Positions 18,188-26,005 of a stretch of 64,000 bases of DNA are shown here, one piece after another. The notes below the pieces were generated by a model. It did not search any database and was not told the DNA's origin. It saw only the letters and a program-made list of their open reading frames with translations. This DNA is from Hymenobacter actinosclerus (GTDB taxonomy: Bacteria > Bacteroidota > Bacteroidia > Cytophagales > Hymenobacteraceae). Each line of letters starts with the position of its first letter. Positions within the stretch are counted from its first letter, which is position 1. The translations under genes and the position numbers were made by a program. The stretch is from assembly GCF_900111515.1 (NCBI RefSeq), contig NZ_FOHS01000001.1, positions 937,419-1,001,418 on the forward strand, in the 5' to 3' direction.

Positions 18188-18775
18188 ATGCTTGCTAACG
18201 AAGCCTTGAATACCAAGGAGCCGGCCACCGGAATACATCCGACCCGGTTTCTGCTCATGCTGATGATGGTCAGCATTTTCATGATTTTTGCCGCCTACAC
18301 CAGTGCCTACATTGTGCGGCGCAACGAGGGCAACTGGCTTGAGTTCGATTTGCCGGCCGGTTTCCTCTACACCACCATTCTGCTGGTACTAAGCTCGGCC
18401 ACGGTGCAGTGGGCCTGGCTGGCCGCGCGCCGCAACGACCTGCGGCAGGTGCGGCTGGCGCTGGTGCTCACCTTCGGGCTGGGCCTGGCATTTCTGGTGG
18501 GCCAGTGGCTGCTGTGGGGCCAGCTGATCGACCAGCGCGTGTTTTTTGCGGGCACCGATTCCAACCCTTCCGGCTCATTTCTGTATGTATTAACCGGAGT
18601 GCACGGTTTTCACCTGATTACCGGGCTTATCTTTCTGCTGATTGTGGTGCGGAAAAGCTTTAAGTATCAGGTGCATTCCCGCGAAATGCTCTCTATTGGT
18701 AACGTTACTATCTACTGGCACTTCCTGGGCGTACTTTGGTTGTACCTGTATTTGTTCTTACTTTTGAACCACTAG
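18188..18775 (+). CDS. ctaE: Cytochrome c oxidase subunit III, short paralog
   Basis: 195 residues and five predicted helices, the short form of subunit III. Family blocks are RRNEGNWLEFDLPAGF, TVQWAWLAARRND and LTGVHGFHLITGLIFLLIV, ending IYWHFLGVLWLYLYLFL. Subunit III binds subunit I and supports proton uptake. A second, longer subunit III gene follows after 25 nt. Having two tandem copies is seen in other Bacteroidota; which is assembled cannot be told from sequence. Confidence 0.9.
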   Translation: MLANEALNTKEPATGIHPTRFLLMLMMVSIFMIFAAYTSAYIVRRNEGNWLEFDLPAGFLYTTILLVLSSATVQWAWLAARRNDLRQVRLALVLTFGLGLAFLVGQWLLWGQLIDQRVFFAGTDSNPSGSFLYVLTGVHGFHLITGLIFLLIVVRKSFKYQVHSREMLSIGNVTIYWHFLGVLWLYLYLFLLLNH

Positions 18776-18800
18776 ATTGTTGTAAAATCCCCCGCACGCT

Positions 18801-19574
18801 ATGTCCACCATTTCCCCGACGACGCAGGCAATCCCCGACTCCGCCCTGGACAAGCCGCGCACCGGCACCTGGGACGGCGGCAACGAGCCCCTGAATGCCA
18901 GCTATGGTAAGCTGATGATGTGGTTCTTCCTGCTGTCGGACGCCTTCACGTTCGCTGCCTTCCTGACCACTTACGGCCTCATTCGCCACAAGTACCTGGC
19001 CTACACCGGCTCGGCCGAGGCGTTCAAGTTTTCGACGGCCTACTGGCCCATTCCGGAGAAGGTATTCAACTCCTTCCCTGGCCTGCATGGCGTCGATCTG
19101 CCGCTGGCTTTCGTGGCCCTGATGACGATGATTCTCATCTTCTCGTCGGTAACGATGGTACTGGCCGTAGAAGCCGGTCAGCGCTTCGACAAGCAGGATG
19201 TGCAGAAATGGCTGCTCTGGACGATTCTGTTCGGTACCATTTTCGTAAGCTGCCAGGCCTGGGAGTGGAGCCACTTCATCACCGGCACCGATGAGGGCAC
19301 GCTGATGAACGACGGCACGGTGTTCCATGGCGCCAACCTAGCCGTGAACCAGTACGGACCGGTGCTGTTTGCCGACCTGTTCTTTTTTATCACCGGTTTC
19401 CACGGCACGCACGTATTCTCGGGCATCTGCCTGCTGATCTACTGCTTCATTGCCACCACCAACGGCACGTTCGAGAAGCGCGGCCACTACGAGATGGTGG
19501 AAAAGATTGGCCTGTACTGGCACTTTGTGGATCTGGTGTGGGTGTTCGTCTTCACCTTCTTCTACTTGGTTTAA
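18801..19574 (+). CDS. Cytochrome c oxidase subunit III, long paralog
   Basis: 257 residues. It shares the subunit III ending (FHGTHVFSGICLLIY and LYWHFVDLVWVFVFTFFYL) but has a longer N-terminus and an inserted loop, WSHFITGTDEGTLMNDGTV. About five to six membrane helices are predicted. It lies 25 nt after the short paralog and before subunit IV, in one transcription unit. A hairpin with a T-run (19590-19635) follows. The two paralogs differ along most of their length, so this is an old duplication. Confidence 0.9.
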   Translation: MSTISPTTQAIPDSALDKPRTGTWDGGNEPLNASYGKLMMWFFLLSDAFTFAAFLTTYGLIRHKYLAYTGSAEAFKFSTAYWPIPEKVFNSFPGLHGVDLPLAFVALMTMILIFSSVTMVLAVEAGQRFDKQDVQKWLLWTILFGTIFVSCQAWEWSHFITGTDEGTLMNDGTVFHGANLAVNQYGPVLFADLFFFITGFHGTHVFSGICLLIYCFIATTNGTFEKRGHYEMVEKIGLYWHFVDLVWVFVFTFFYLV

Positions 19575-19589
19575 TTTTCCTGACCCGGT

Positions 19590-19635
19590 CGCCGACTGGT
19601 ACCCTTAGGGACTACCAGTCGGCGGCCGCGTTTTT
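19590..19635 (+). terminator. Hairpin with T-run between subunit III and IV genes
   Basis: CGCCGACTGGTA (19590-19601) pairs with TACCAGTCGGCG (19613-19624), followed after GCCGCG by TTTTT. It is a terminator or partial attenuator inside the oxidase cluster. Confidence 0.7.
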
Positions 19636-19646
19636 CCTCTCTACTC

Positions 19647-19976
19647 ATGGCTAACCACACCACCCAACTACCGGCCCATCCCGGCGAGATTCCGAAGCCC
19701 AACACGGCCTGGATCTGGAAAACCTTCTGGGTTATTACGGCCATTACGGCGCTGGAATTCCTGATTGCCTTCACGATGCCTTCGAGCACGTTCCGCAATT
19801 CGATTTTCATCATCCTGACCATCTTCAAGGCCTTCTTCATTGTGGCCGAGTTCATGCACCTCAAGCATGAAACCAAGGGGCTGATCTGGACGATTATGAT
19901 TCCGATGGGCCTGCTGATCTGGCTGCTGGTGGCTCTTATTACCGAAGGCAACGCCATCCATAGCGCCATCTTCTAA
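19647..19976 (+). CDS. Cytochrome c oxidase subunit IV (prokaryotic type)
   Basis: 109 residues and three helices, the size and shape of prokaryotic COX subunit IV. Recognisable parts are the PNTAWIWKTFWVITAITALE beginning and AFFIVAEFMHLKHETKGL in helix 2. It is an accessory subunit thought to aid CuB insertion or assembly. It is followed after only 3 nt by the SCO-like gene. Confidence 0.88.
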   Translation: MANHTTQLPAHPGEIPKPNTAWIWKTFWVITAITALEFLIAFTMPSSTFRNSIFIILTIFKAFFIVAEFMHLKHETKGLIWTIMIPMGLLIWLLVALITEGNAIHSAIF

Positions 19977-19979
19977 CTC

Positions 19980-20636
19980 ATGCGGCCCCAACAAGTTCTG
20001 CTGTTGGGCCTGATGTTGCTGGTACCGGTCCTGGCTTTTCTGTTTCTGAAAAGCTTCGGCACCAACCGTTACGCGCTGCCTTTTTACTTGCCCGAACGCG
20101 TCGATTCGACGTTGGTGGCCGGAAAATGGCAGCGCGATACTGTTTTCCACCAACTCGGCTCGTTTCAGCTGCGCGAGGGCGCGGGCGGCCGCGAAGTGTC
20201 GGAGCAGGAACTGCGGGCCCAGGGGCTGTACGTGCTGAGCACGCTGCCGCCAAACTGCCCCCCACAGTGCCAGCGCCAGACGGCCCAGCTGGTCCGGGTG
20301 CAGGAGAAGTTCCGGCAGGAGGCCCGGGTGCGGCTGGCCTCAGTACTCATCAGCCCCGACTCGGTGACGGCCGCCGCTGGCTATGCCGAGCAGGCGGGCG
20401 CCATTGCCGGCAAATGGTTTTTTCTGACCGGAAACGAAAGCGCGGTGACGCGGTTGTTAGAGCAGGAGCTGCGTCTGCCGTCCTTCGCGGCGGCGGCCGG
20501 CGCTTATCCCCTGGTAGTGCAGCTCGTCGACCGCGACGGGTATGTGCGCGGCCGCTACGACGGAACCAGTGAGCGGGATATGAACCGGCTCATCACCGAA
20601 ATCGACGTATTACTGTATATCTATGACCACCCCTGA
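19980..20636 (+). CDS. SCO1/SenC-like thioredoxin-fold protein, divergent
   Basis: 218 residues, with an N-terminal membrane anchor (about 6-24) and a periplasmic domain. CPPQC (about 91-95) occupies the place of the CxxxCP copper motif of SCO proteins. VVQLVDRDGYVRGRYDGT and a closing INEL-like helix match the C-terminal half of the fold. The copper-ligand His normally found before the last beta-strands is not evident, so it may be a thiol reductase or a degenerate SCO. Its position next to the oxidase genes supports a role in CuA maturation. The downstream DUF420 gene overlaps its end by 14 nt. Confidence 0.7.
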   Translation: MRPQQVLLLGLMLLVPVLAFLFLKSFGTNRYALPFYLPERVDSTLVAGKWQRDTVFHQLGSFQLREGAGGREVSEQELRAQGLYVLSTLPPNCPPQCQRQTAQLVRVQEKFRQEARVRLASVLISPDSVTAAAGYAEQAGAIAGKWFFLTGNESAVTRLLEQELRLPSFAAAAGAYPLVVQLVDRDGYVRGRYDGTSERDMNRLITEIDVLLYIYDHP

Positions 20637-21180
20637 CCCTGTTGTTAACCCTGCCGGTACGGCCAAGTACAAGCTGCTGGCCGCGGTATTGGGCGCCGCG
20701 GTGCCCCTGGCTGTGGCGGGGCTGTACTACTTTCCCGGTGTCTTTACCATTCCGGGCCTGAATGTAAAGGCCCTGCCCGCCGTGAATGCCGTGCTTAACT
20801 CGCTCACGGCCGTATGCCTGATGCTGGGCTACTACTTCATCCGGCGCAAGCAGGTGGCCCGGCACCGCGCCATGATGGGACTGGCGTTTCTGCTGGGCTC
20901 GTTGTTTCTGGTGTCGTACGTGGCGTACCACTCGCAGGTCGCCAGCGTTAGTTTCGGGGGCCAGGGGCTGATTCGGGGAGTCTACTTCTTCCTATTGCTG
21001 ACCCACATTGTACTGGCCGCCGTTACCGTGGGTTTGGTGCTGTTTACGCTGTATTTCGCCCTTACCGAGCAGTTTCAGAAGCACCGCCGCATTGCCCGCT
21101 GGACCTATCCGGTGTGGTTGTACGTATCGGTAACGGGCGTGATAGTGTACCTCATGATTTCGCCCTACTACACCTCGTAG
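20623..21180 (+). CDS. DUF420 membrane protein
   Basis: 185 residues and five predicted helices. The His pattern of DUF420 is visible: the RHRAMMGLAFLLGSLF helix, SYVAYHSQVASVSFGG, LLTHIVLAAVTVGL and HRRIARWTYPVWLYVSVTGV. DUF420 proteins resemble CtaG/CtaA-like heme- or copper-handling membrane proteins and are nearly always found with oxidase assembly genes. Translation is probably coupled to the SCO-like gene through the 14-nt overlap. Confidence 0.88.
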   Translation: MTTPDPVVNPAGTAKYKLLAAVLGAAVPLAVAGLYYFPGVFTIPGLNVKALPAVNAVLNSLTAVCLMLGYYFIRRKQVARHRAMMGLAFLLGSLFLVSYVAYHSQVASVSFGGQGLIRGVYFFLLLTHIVLAAVTVGLVLFTLYFALTEQFQKHRRIARWTYPVWLYVSVTGVIVYLMISPYYTS

Positions 21181-21251
21181 AAGTTGCCGCGGCCGAACCT
21201 TCGGGGCCCGGTTTGCGGTTATCAAGAAAACCCGCTTAACCCCTTTTCGCC

Positions 21252-21527
21252 ATGAAAAAACTTGCCATAACGGGGCTACTTGCCCTGCTCGTAACCCTGC
21301 TGCTGAGCGTGCTGGTACCGGAACCCGCCCAGGCCCAGTGCACGCTGTGCAAAACCCAGCTGGTAGCAGGGGGTAAGGACAAGGACAGCTACGACACGAC
21401 CGGCCTCAACAAGGGCATCGTGTACCTGATGACCATTCCGTACATTCTGATTGGCAGCGTGGGCTTTTTCTGGTACCGCCACACGCATCAGCAGAAAAAG
21501 AAAAAGGCGGCTGATGACCGACTCTAG
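21252..21527 (+). CDS. Small membrane protein of the oxidase cluster
   Basis: 91 residues. It has a signal peptide (about 1-29), a CTLCKTQL motif immediately after the predicted cleavage site, a second membrane helix (about 54-75) and a Lys-rich cytoplasmic tail. The CxxC could bind metal or form a redox disulfide. No named family is recognised. It lies between DUF420 and DUF983 and overlaps the DUF983 start by 14 nt, so a part in oxidase biogenesis is inferred. Confidence 0.7.
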   Translation: MKKLAITGLLALLVTLLLSVLVPEPAQAQCTLCKTQLVAGGKDKDSYDTTGLNKGIVYLMTIPYILIGSVGFFWYRHTHQQKKKKAADDRL

Positions 21528-21927
21528 CACATACCCCGCTCCGGCCGGCTCGACGCTGATGGGCATTCTGCAGCAGCGCTGCCCGCGCTGCCGCCGGGGC
21601 CCGCTGTTCACGCACTCGGCGCTCAACCTGGCGCATTTCACCGAAATGCCAACCAACTGCCCGGTATGCAACCAGGTTTACGAGCCCGAGCCGGGCTTTT
21701 ACTGGGGCGCCATGTACATCAGTTTCGGCTTCTCGACGGGCATGATGCTGGTTATTGGCTTTCTGGTGTACCACCTGCTCGGCGACCCCGATACGTGGGT
21801 GTACGTAACGGCCGTAGCCGTTATAGCCGTGCTGATGACGCCCTTCAACCTGCGCTACTCCCGCACCCTGATGATTTACACGTTTGGCGGGGTGGATTAC
21901 GACCCCCGCTACGCCGCCGGTACCTGA
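21514..21927 (+). CDS. DUF983 domain protein
   Basis: 137 residues from the ATG at 21514; the open frame extends upstream but inside the previous gene. Two zinc-ribbon-like pairs, CPRC and CPVC, are followed by EPEPGFYWGAMYISFGFS, the DUF983 signature, and two membrane helices (about 67-90 and 97-115). Function unknown; often linked to cytochrome oxidase genes. Last gene of the respiratory island, closed by a terminator. Confidence 0.88.
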   Translation: MTDSSTYPAPAGSTLMGILQQRCPRCRRGPLFTHSALNLAHFTEMPTNCPVCNQVYEPEPGFYWGAMYISFGFSTGMMLVIGFLVYHLLGDPDTWVYVTAVAVIAVLMTPFNLRYSRTLMIYTFGGVDYDPRYAAGT

Positions 21928-21964
21928 TACTTTGGGCAGGGTAGGACACCCGTTTAAGCAACTG

Positions 21965-21997
21965 AAAAAAGCGCCGCCTTCGGGTGGCGCTTTTTTT
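21965..21997 (+). terminator. Terminator of the respiratory island
   Basis: GCGCCGCC, loop TTCG, GGTGGCGC, with six A before and seven T after. The A/T extensions could also let it work on the opposite strand. Confidence 0.9.
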
Positions 21998-22046
21998 GGC
22001 CCCAAGGTTGTAGGTTTACAGTAGCGCCTCACTAGCGGCCTTTTGT

Positions 22047-25000
22047 TTGAAACTTCGTCGTCATTTTCCGCTTCTGCTGTTGCTGCTGGGTTTGCAGTGC
22101 TTCGTGGCGGCTTACGTGAGCAACCGCTTTGGCCAAGACCCGCAGGTGGTACTGCGGACGTCGGCGTCGCGCCTGCAGGAGGTGCTGATGGAGGCCGAGT
22201 TCACCGGGGAGCGGGAATCGACTGATATGCTGCAGCGGCTGGCCACCGGCCGCGTGGATTTCCGCAGCCTGACGAGCCACACCACGTACCCGACCTTTGT
22301 GTTCCGGGGCGAGGAGCTGCTCTACTGGTCCGACCACTCCGTGCGCCCCGATGTGGAGCAGGCCACCCAGCGCTACCACGAGCGGCTGCTGGAAACCCGC
22401 TTCGGCCGGTTTCTGGTGCTGCGCCACGCCGAGGGCCCCTACGTGCTGCTGACCTACATTCCGCTCGAAATCAGCTACGGCATCAGCAACCGCTACCTGC
22501 GCGACGGCAACGGCCAGGGCATTTTTCAGGGCCAGAATGTGCGGCTGGTGGTGGAGAGAACCGACACCGGCCGGCCCCGGCTTGTATCGAACGAGGGCAA
22601 CTACCTGTTTTCGGTGGAAAGCCTGCAGGCCGACGCCATTACGGGCAAATACCTGCCGCTGGGGCTGCTGCTGCTGGGCGTGGGCAGCTACGTGGCGGCC
22701 TGGCTGCTGTGGGCCCGCCGCCGGTTTGCCCGCGGCCACGCCCTGGCCGGGGTGCTGCTGGTGCTGCTGCCGCTGCTGGCCCTGCGCGGGGCGATGCTGC
22801 AGCTGGGCCTGCCTTTCTCCCTGCTCGAATTCCGCCTCTTCGACCCGCGGGTGTACGCCGCCTCCTGGTTGTCGCCCTCCCTCGGCGACCTGCTGCTGAA
22901 CGCGCTGCTGCTGGCCTTGGCAGCCTGGTACGGGCTGCGGCTGTTCCGGCGCTACGGGCTGCCGCGCCGGGTGCAGCGGCTGCGGCGCTGGCCGCTGCGC
23001 ATGGCGCTGGGGGCCGGCGTCGTGCTCAGCTTCTACGCGCTGCTGGAGCTGCTCTACGATTTCTACACCAGCAGCTTCAGCAACTCCCAACTGCTGCTCG
23101 ACATCACCCAGGACATCCAGGTGAGTCCGTTTAAGGTGCTGCTGGGGCTGGCCATTGTGCTGCATACCGGCAGCTACGCGGTGGGCTTTTACCTGCTAGC
23201 GCAGCTGTTCGTGCGGGTGGTACGGCCTTCTACCCGCTACCTGGGCGCGGGGCTGTTGCTGCTGTCGGCCGTCGGGTTTCTGACGGCGGGGCTGGGCTGG
23301 CATCAGGTGCATTTTACGCTGCTGGGGCTCACGCTGGCCTTTTTTCTGGGGCTGCGGGTTACGGGGCTGGGGTCGGCCGCGGCGGCAGCACTGCCCTACC
23401 AGCTCTACCTGTTTGTGTTTGTGCTGCTGGGCCTGAGCTCGGCCGTGGGCGCGCTGGCCCTCTACGAGCATTTCAACCGCCAGCTGACCCTCAACAAGCA
23501 AAGCCTGGCCAGCAACCTGCTCACCGACAACGACCTGCAGGGCGAGTACCTGCTGGTGGAGCGCGGCCGCGAAATGGCCCGCGACCCGGTGCTGCGCACC
23601 ATGCTGGCCAGCCCCTTCGTCAACCTCGACCTCATCAAGCAGAAGGTGGTGAAATACTACCTGCGCGACTACTTCGACAAGTACGAGGTGCGGGTGCTGC
23701 TGTTCCGGCCCGAGGGGCGGGGCGTGGCTATTGGGGGCAACCTGCAAACCACCCGCGACTACCTGCTGCGCAACGCCAGCCCCACCGACTACCCCAACAT
23801 TTACTTGGTGCGCGACGGCAGCCGCGCTTTTAACTCGCGGCGCTACGTGGCCTTTATTGCCGTGCCCGCGCCCGAGGCCGAGCAGGGCAGCAGCACCATT
23901 GCCCTGGAACTGACGCTGAAAAAGCTGACGGCCAACAGCGTGGTACCCGAACTGCTGGTCGATCAGAAGTTCTTTCAGCCCCAGCTGGGTACCGACCTGA
24001 GCTACGCGGGCTTCGAGAAGGGCCAGCTGGTGTACAGCGAGGGCGACTTCGACTACATCAACGAGCTGCTGCCCCGCTTCTTCGACGACCCGCGCCTGTA
24101 CTCCGCCGGCCTGTCAATCAATGGCTACCACCACTTGGCCGTGCGCAGCGCCGGCAACACCGACCGCCTGGTCGTGGTGACGACGGCTACGTACTCGTTT
24201 GCCGACTGGCTGGCCAACTTCTCGTTTCTGTTTCTGCTCTACAGCTTCTGCTGGCTGCTGCTGATGGGGGCCGTGCTGCTGGCCCGGGGCCGGTACCGCT
24301 CCATGCTGCGCACCAATTTCAGCACCAAAATTCAGGTGTTTCTGAACCTGGGCGTGCTCGTGCCGCTGGTGGTGGTGAGTGCCGCCATTGCCGGGCAGGT
24401 AACCAACTCCTACAAGCGCGACCTGCTGCGCTCCTACCTGCGGCGGGGCCAGGCCGTGCAGGAAAACCTGCTCAAGAACCGGGCGCTGCTGGCCGAAGAT
24501 GCCAACCGGGCCGACCTCGTGGAGCTGGCCGAAAACGTGTCGGCCCTTACCGAAACCGACCTTAACCTCTACGATGCCCACGGTGAGCTGCTCGTTAGTA
24601 GCCAGCCGACCATTTTTGAGGCCAGCCTGCTGAGTACGCTCATGAACCCGCGGGCCATTACGGAGCTCAGCGAGGACGGGCAGCCGCGCGCCCTGCTCAC
24701 GGAGCGGGCCGGCACGCTTTCGTTTAACGCGCTGTACCTGCCGCTGCGGGCCAGTGCGGTGCAAAGTGGCCGGCCCGGCCCGGTGCTGGGCTACGTGGGT
24801 ATTCCGTTTTTCGATTCGGAAAAGGACCTCGACAACAAGCTGACCGAGCTGGTGAGCACCGTGCTCAACATCTTCACGCTGATGTTTATTCTGTTCCTGG
24901 GGCTGGCCTTCGTGGCCTCCCGGCTGCTCACCGAGCCGCTTAAGCTGCTCACCGAAAAGCTGCGCCAGACCACCCTGACGGGCCAGAACGAAATGCTGGC

Positions 25001-25796
25001 CTACGAGTCGGAGGACGAAATCGGGCTGCTGGTGCGCGAGTACAACCACATGCTGCTCAAGCTCGATGAGAGCAAGGAGGAGCTGGCCATTCAGGAAAAG
25101 GAGGCGGCCTGGCGCGAAATGGCCCGGCAGGTGGCCCACGAAATCAAGAACCCGCTCACGCCCATGAAGCTGAGCCTGCAGTTTCTGCAGCGCGCCATCC
25201 AGGACCAGCGCCCCAACCTGGAGGAGCTGCTCACCAAAGTATCACAGACGCTCATCACCCAGATCGACGTGCTGACCGATATTGCCACCTCGTTCAGCAA
25301 CTTCACCAACCTGCCCGCCATGCGGCCCGAGCGGCTCGATGTGGTGCCCATTTTGCGCCGCTGCGTGCACCTGCACCAGAGCCGGCCGGGTGGTGGCGGC
25401 ATCCGCCTGGCGCTTCCCCCCGCTATGGCCCCCGACCAGTACGTGGTATTTGCCGACGAAAGCCTGCTGGTGCGAACTTTCAACAACTTGCTTATCAACG
25501 CCCTGCAAGCGGTGCCTGAAGGCCGCGTGCCCGAAGTAGTGGCCATCCTGGAACCCCTGGGCGACGAGCCGGGCCAGGGCCGGGTGCGCATCTGCATTGC
25601 CGATAACGGCACCGGCATTCCGGCCGAGGTGCAGCCCCAGATATTCGTGCCCAACTTCACCACCAAAGAAACCGGCTCGGGCATCGGGCTGGCCGTGGCC
25701 CGCCGCGGCATCGAAAGTGCCGGCGGCCACATCTGGTTTGAAACCGAGGAGGGTGTGGGCACCCGCTTCTACATCGAGCTGCCGCTGGCGGGGTGA
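22047..25796 (+). CDS. Large NtrY-like membrane sensor histidine kinase
   Basis: 1249 residues. No ATG or GTG lies at a sensible place; the frame starts at TTG 22047, directly before a signal-anchor helix. An N-terminal sensor region (about 25-200) is followed by a cluster of membrane helices (about 205-490), a second periplasmic region, a helix pair around 730-790, another sensor part and a last helix (about 945-965). Then come HAMP, HisKA with phospho-acceptor H1031 (RQVAHEIKNPLTPMKL), and an ATPase domain with N-box NNLLINALQAV, D-box CIADNGTGIP and GSGIGLAVARRGIE. Layout and H-box resemble NtrY. No response regulator gene is adjacent, so the partner is encoded elsewhere. Confidence 0.88.
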   Translation: MKLRRHFPLLLLLLGLQCFVAAYVSNRFGQDPQVVLRTSASRLQEVLMEAEFTGERESTDMLQRLATGRVDFRSLTSHTTYPTFVFRGEELLYWSDHSVRPDVEQATQRYHERLLETRFGRFLVLRHAEGPYVLLTYIPLEISYGISNRYLRDGNGQGIFQGQNVRLVVERTDTGRPRLVSNEGNYLFSVESLQADAITGKYLPLGLLLLGVGSYVAAWLLWARRRFARGHALAGVLLVLLPLLALRGAMLQLGLPFSLLEFRLFDPRVYAASWLSPSLGDLLLNALLLALAAWYGLRLFRRYGLPRRVQRLRRWPLRMALGAGVVLSFYALLELLYDFYTSSFSNSQLLLDITQDIQVSPFKVLLGLAIVLHTGSYAVGFYLLAQLFVRVVRPSTRYLGAGLLLLSAVGFLTAGLGWHQVHFTLLGLTLAFFLGLRVTGLGSAAAAALPYQLYLFVFVLLGLSSAVGALALYEHFNRQLTLNKQSLASNLLTDNDLQGEYLLVERGREMARDPVLRTMLASPFVNLDLIKQKVVKYYLRDYFDKYEVRVLLFRPEGRGVAIGGNLQTTRDYLLRNASPTDYPNIYLVRDGSRAFNSRRYVAFIAVPAPEAEQGSSTIALELTLKKLTANSVVPELLVDQKFFQPQLGTDLSYAGFEKGQLVYSEGDFDYINELLPRFFDDPRLYSAGLSINGYHHLAVRSAGNTDRLVVVTTATYSFADWLANFSFLFLLYSFCWLLLMGAVLLARGRYRSMLRTNFSTKIQVFLNLGVLVPLVVVSAAIAGQVTNSYKRDLLRSYLRRGQAVQENLLKNRALLAEDANRADLVELAENVSALTETDLNLYDAHGELLVSSQPTIFEASLLSTLMNPRAITELSEDGQPRALLTERAGTLSFNALYLPLRASAVQSGRPGPVLGYVGIPFFDSEKDLDNKLTELVSTVLNIFTLMFILFLGLAFVASRLLTEPLKLLTEKLRQTTLTGQNEMLAYESEDEIGLLVREYNHMLLKLDESKEELAIQEKEAAWREMARQVAHEIKNPLTPMKLSLQFLQRAIQDQRPNLEELLTKVSQTLITQIDVLTDIATSFSNFTNLPAMRPERLDVVPILRRCVHLHQSRPGGGGIRLALPPAMAPDQYVVFADESLLVRTFNNLLINALQAVPEGRVPEVVAILEPLGDEPGQGRVRICIADNGTGIPAEVQPQIFVPNFTTKETGSGIGLAVARRGIESAGGHIWFETEEGVGTRFYIELPLAG

Positions 25797-25802
25797 TTCC
25801 GA

Positions 25803-26005
25803 ATTGGAAATTAAAAGTGAAAAATTGAAATAGGGGTGATTGAAGGCGGGCCGGTGCTTTTGCAACGGAGAAAGGAATCCGGCGCGGCGCCGGATTTTAT
25901 CCGGAGCAGCAGACGTTGCGGCTGAACCTGGCGTTGAGGAAAGGTCGAAAAAATGATTTCCGCTGGAATGGATGACGTTTAAGTTTTCGCTTTTACTTTT
26001 TAACC
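25803..26005. repeat. AT-rich heptad palindrome T, overlapping the next gene's start
   Basis: The left arm (25803-25831) has TTAAAAG/TGAAAAA/TTGAAA steps. The right arm (about 25975-26005) has TTAAGTT/TTCGCTT/TTACTTT/TTAACC. The nested centre is AATCCGGCGC-G-GCGCCGGATT (25876-25896). The right arm is read as codons 2-11 of the following gene's signal peptide. Confidence 0.6.
25876..25898 (+). terminator. Palindromic terminator after the histidine kinase
   Basis: A perfect 10-bp inverted repeat (AATCCGGCGC / GCGCCGGATT) followed by TT. It is short on T but well placed 80 nt past the kinase stop. Confidence 0.5.
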
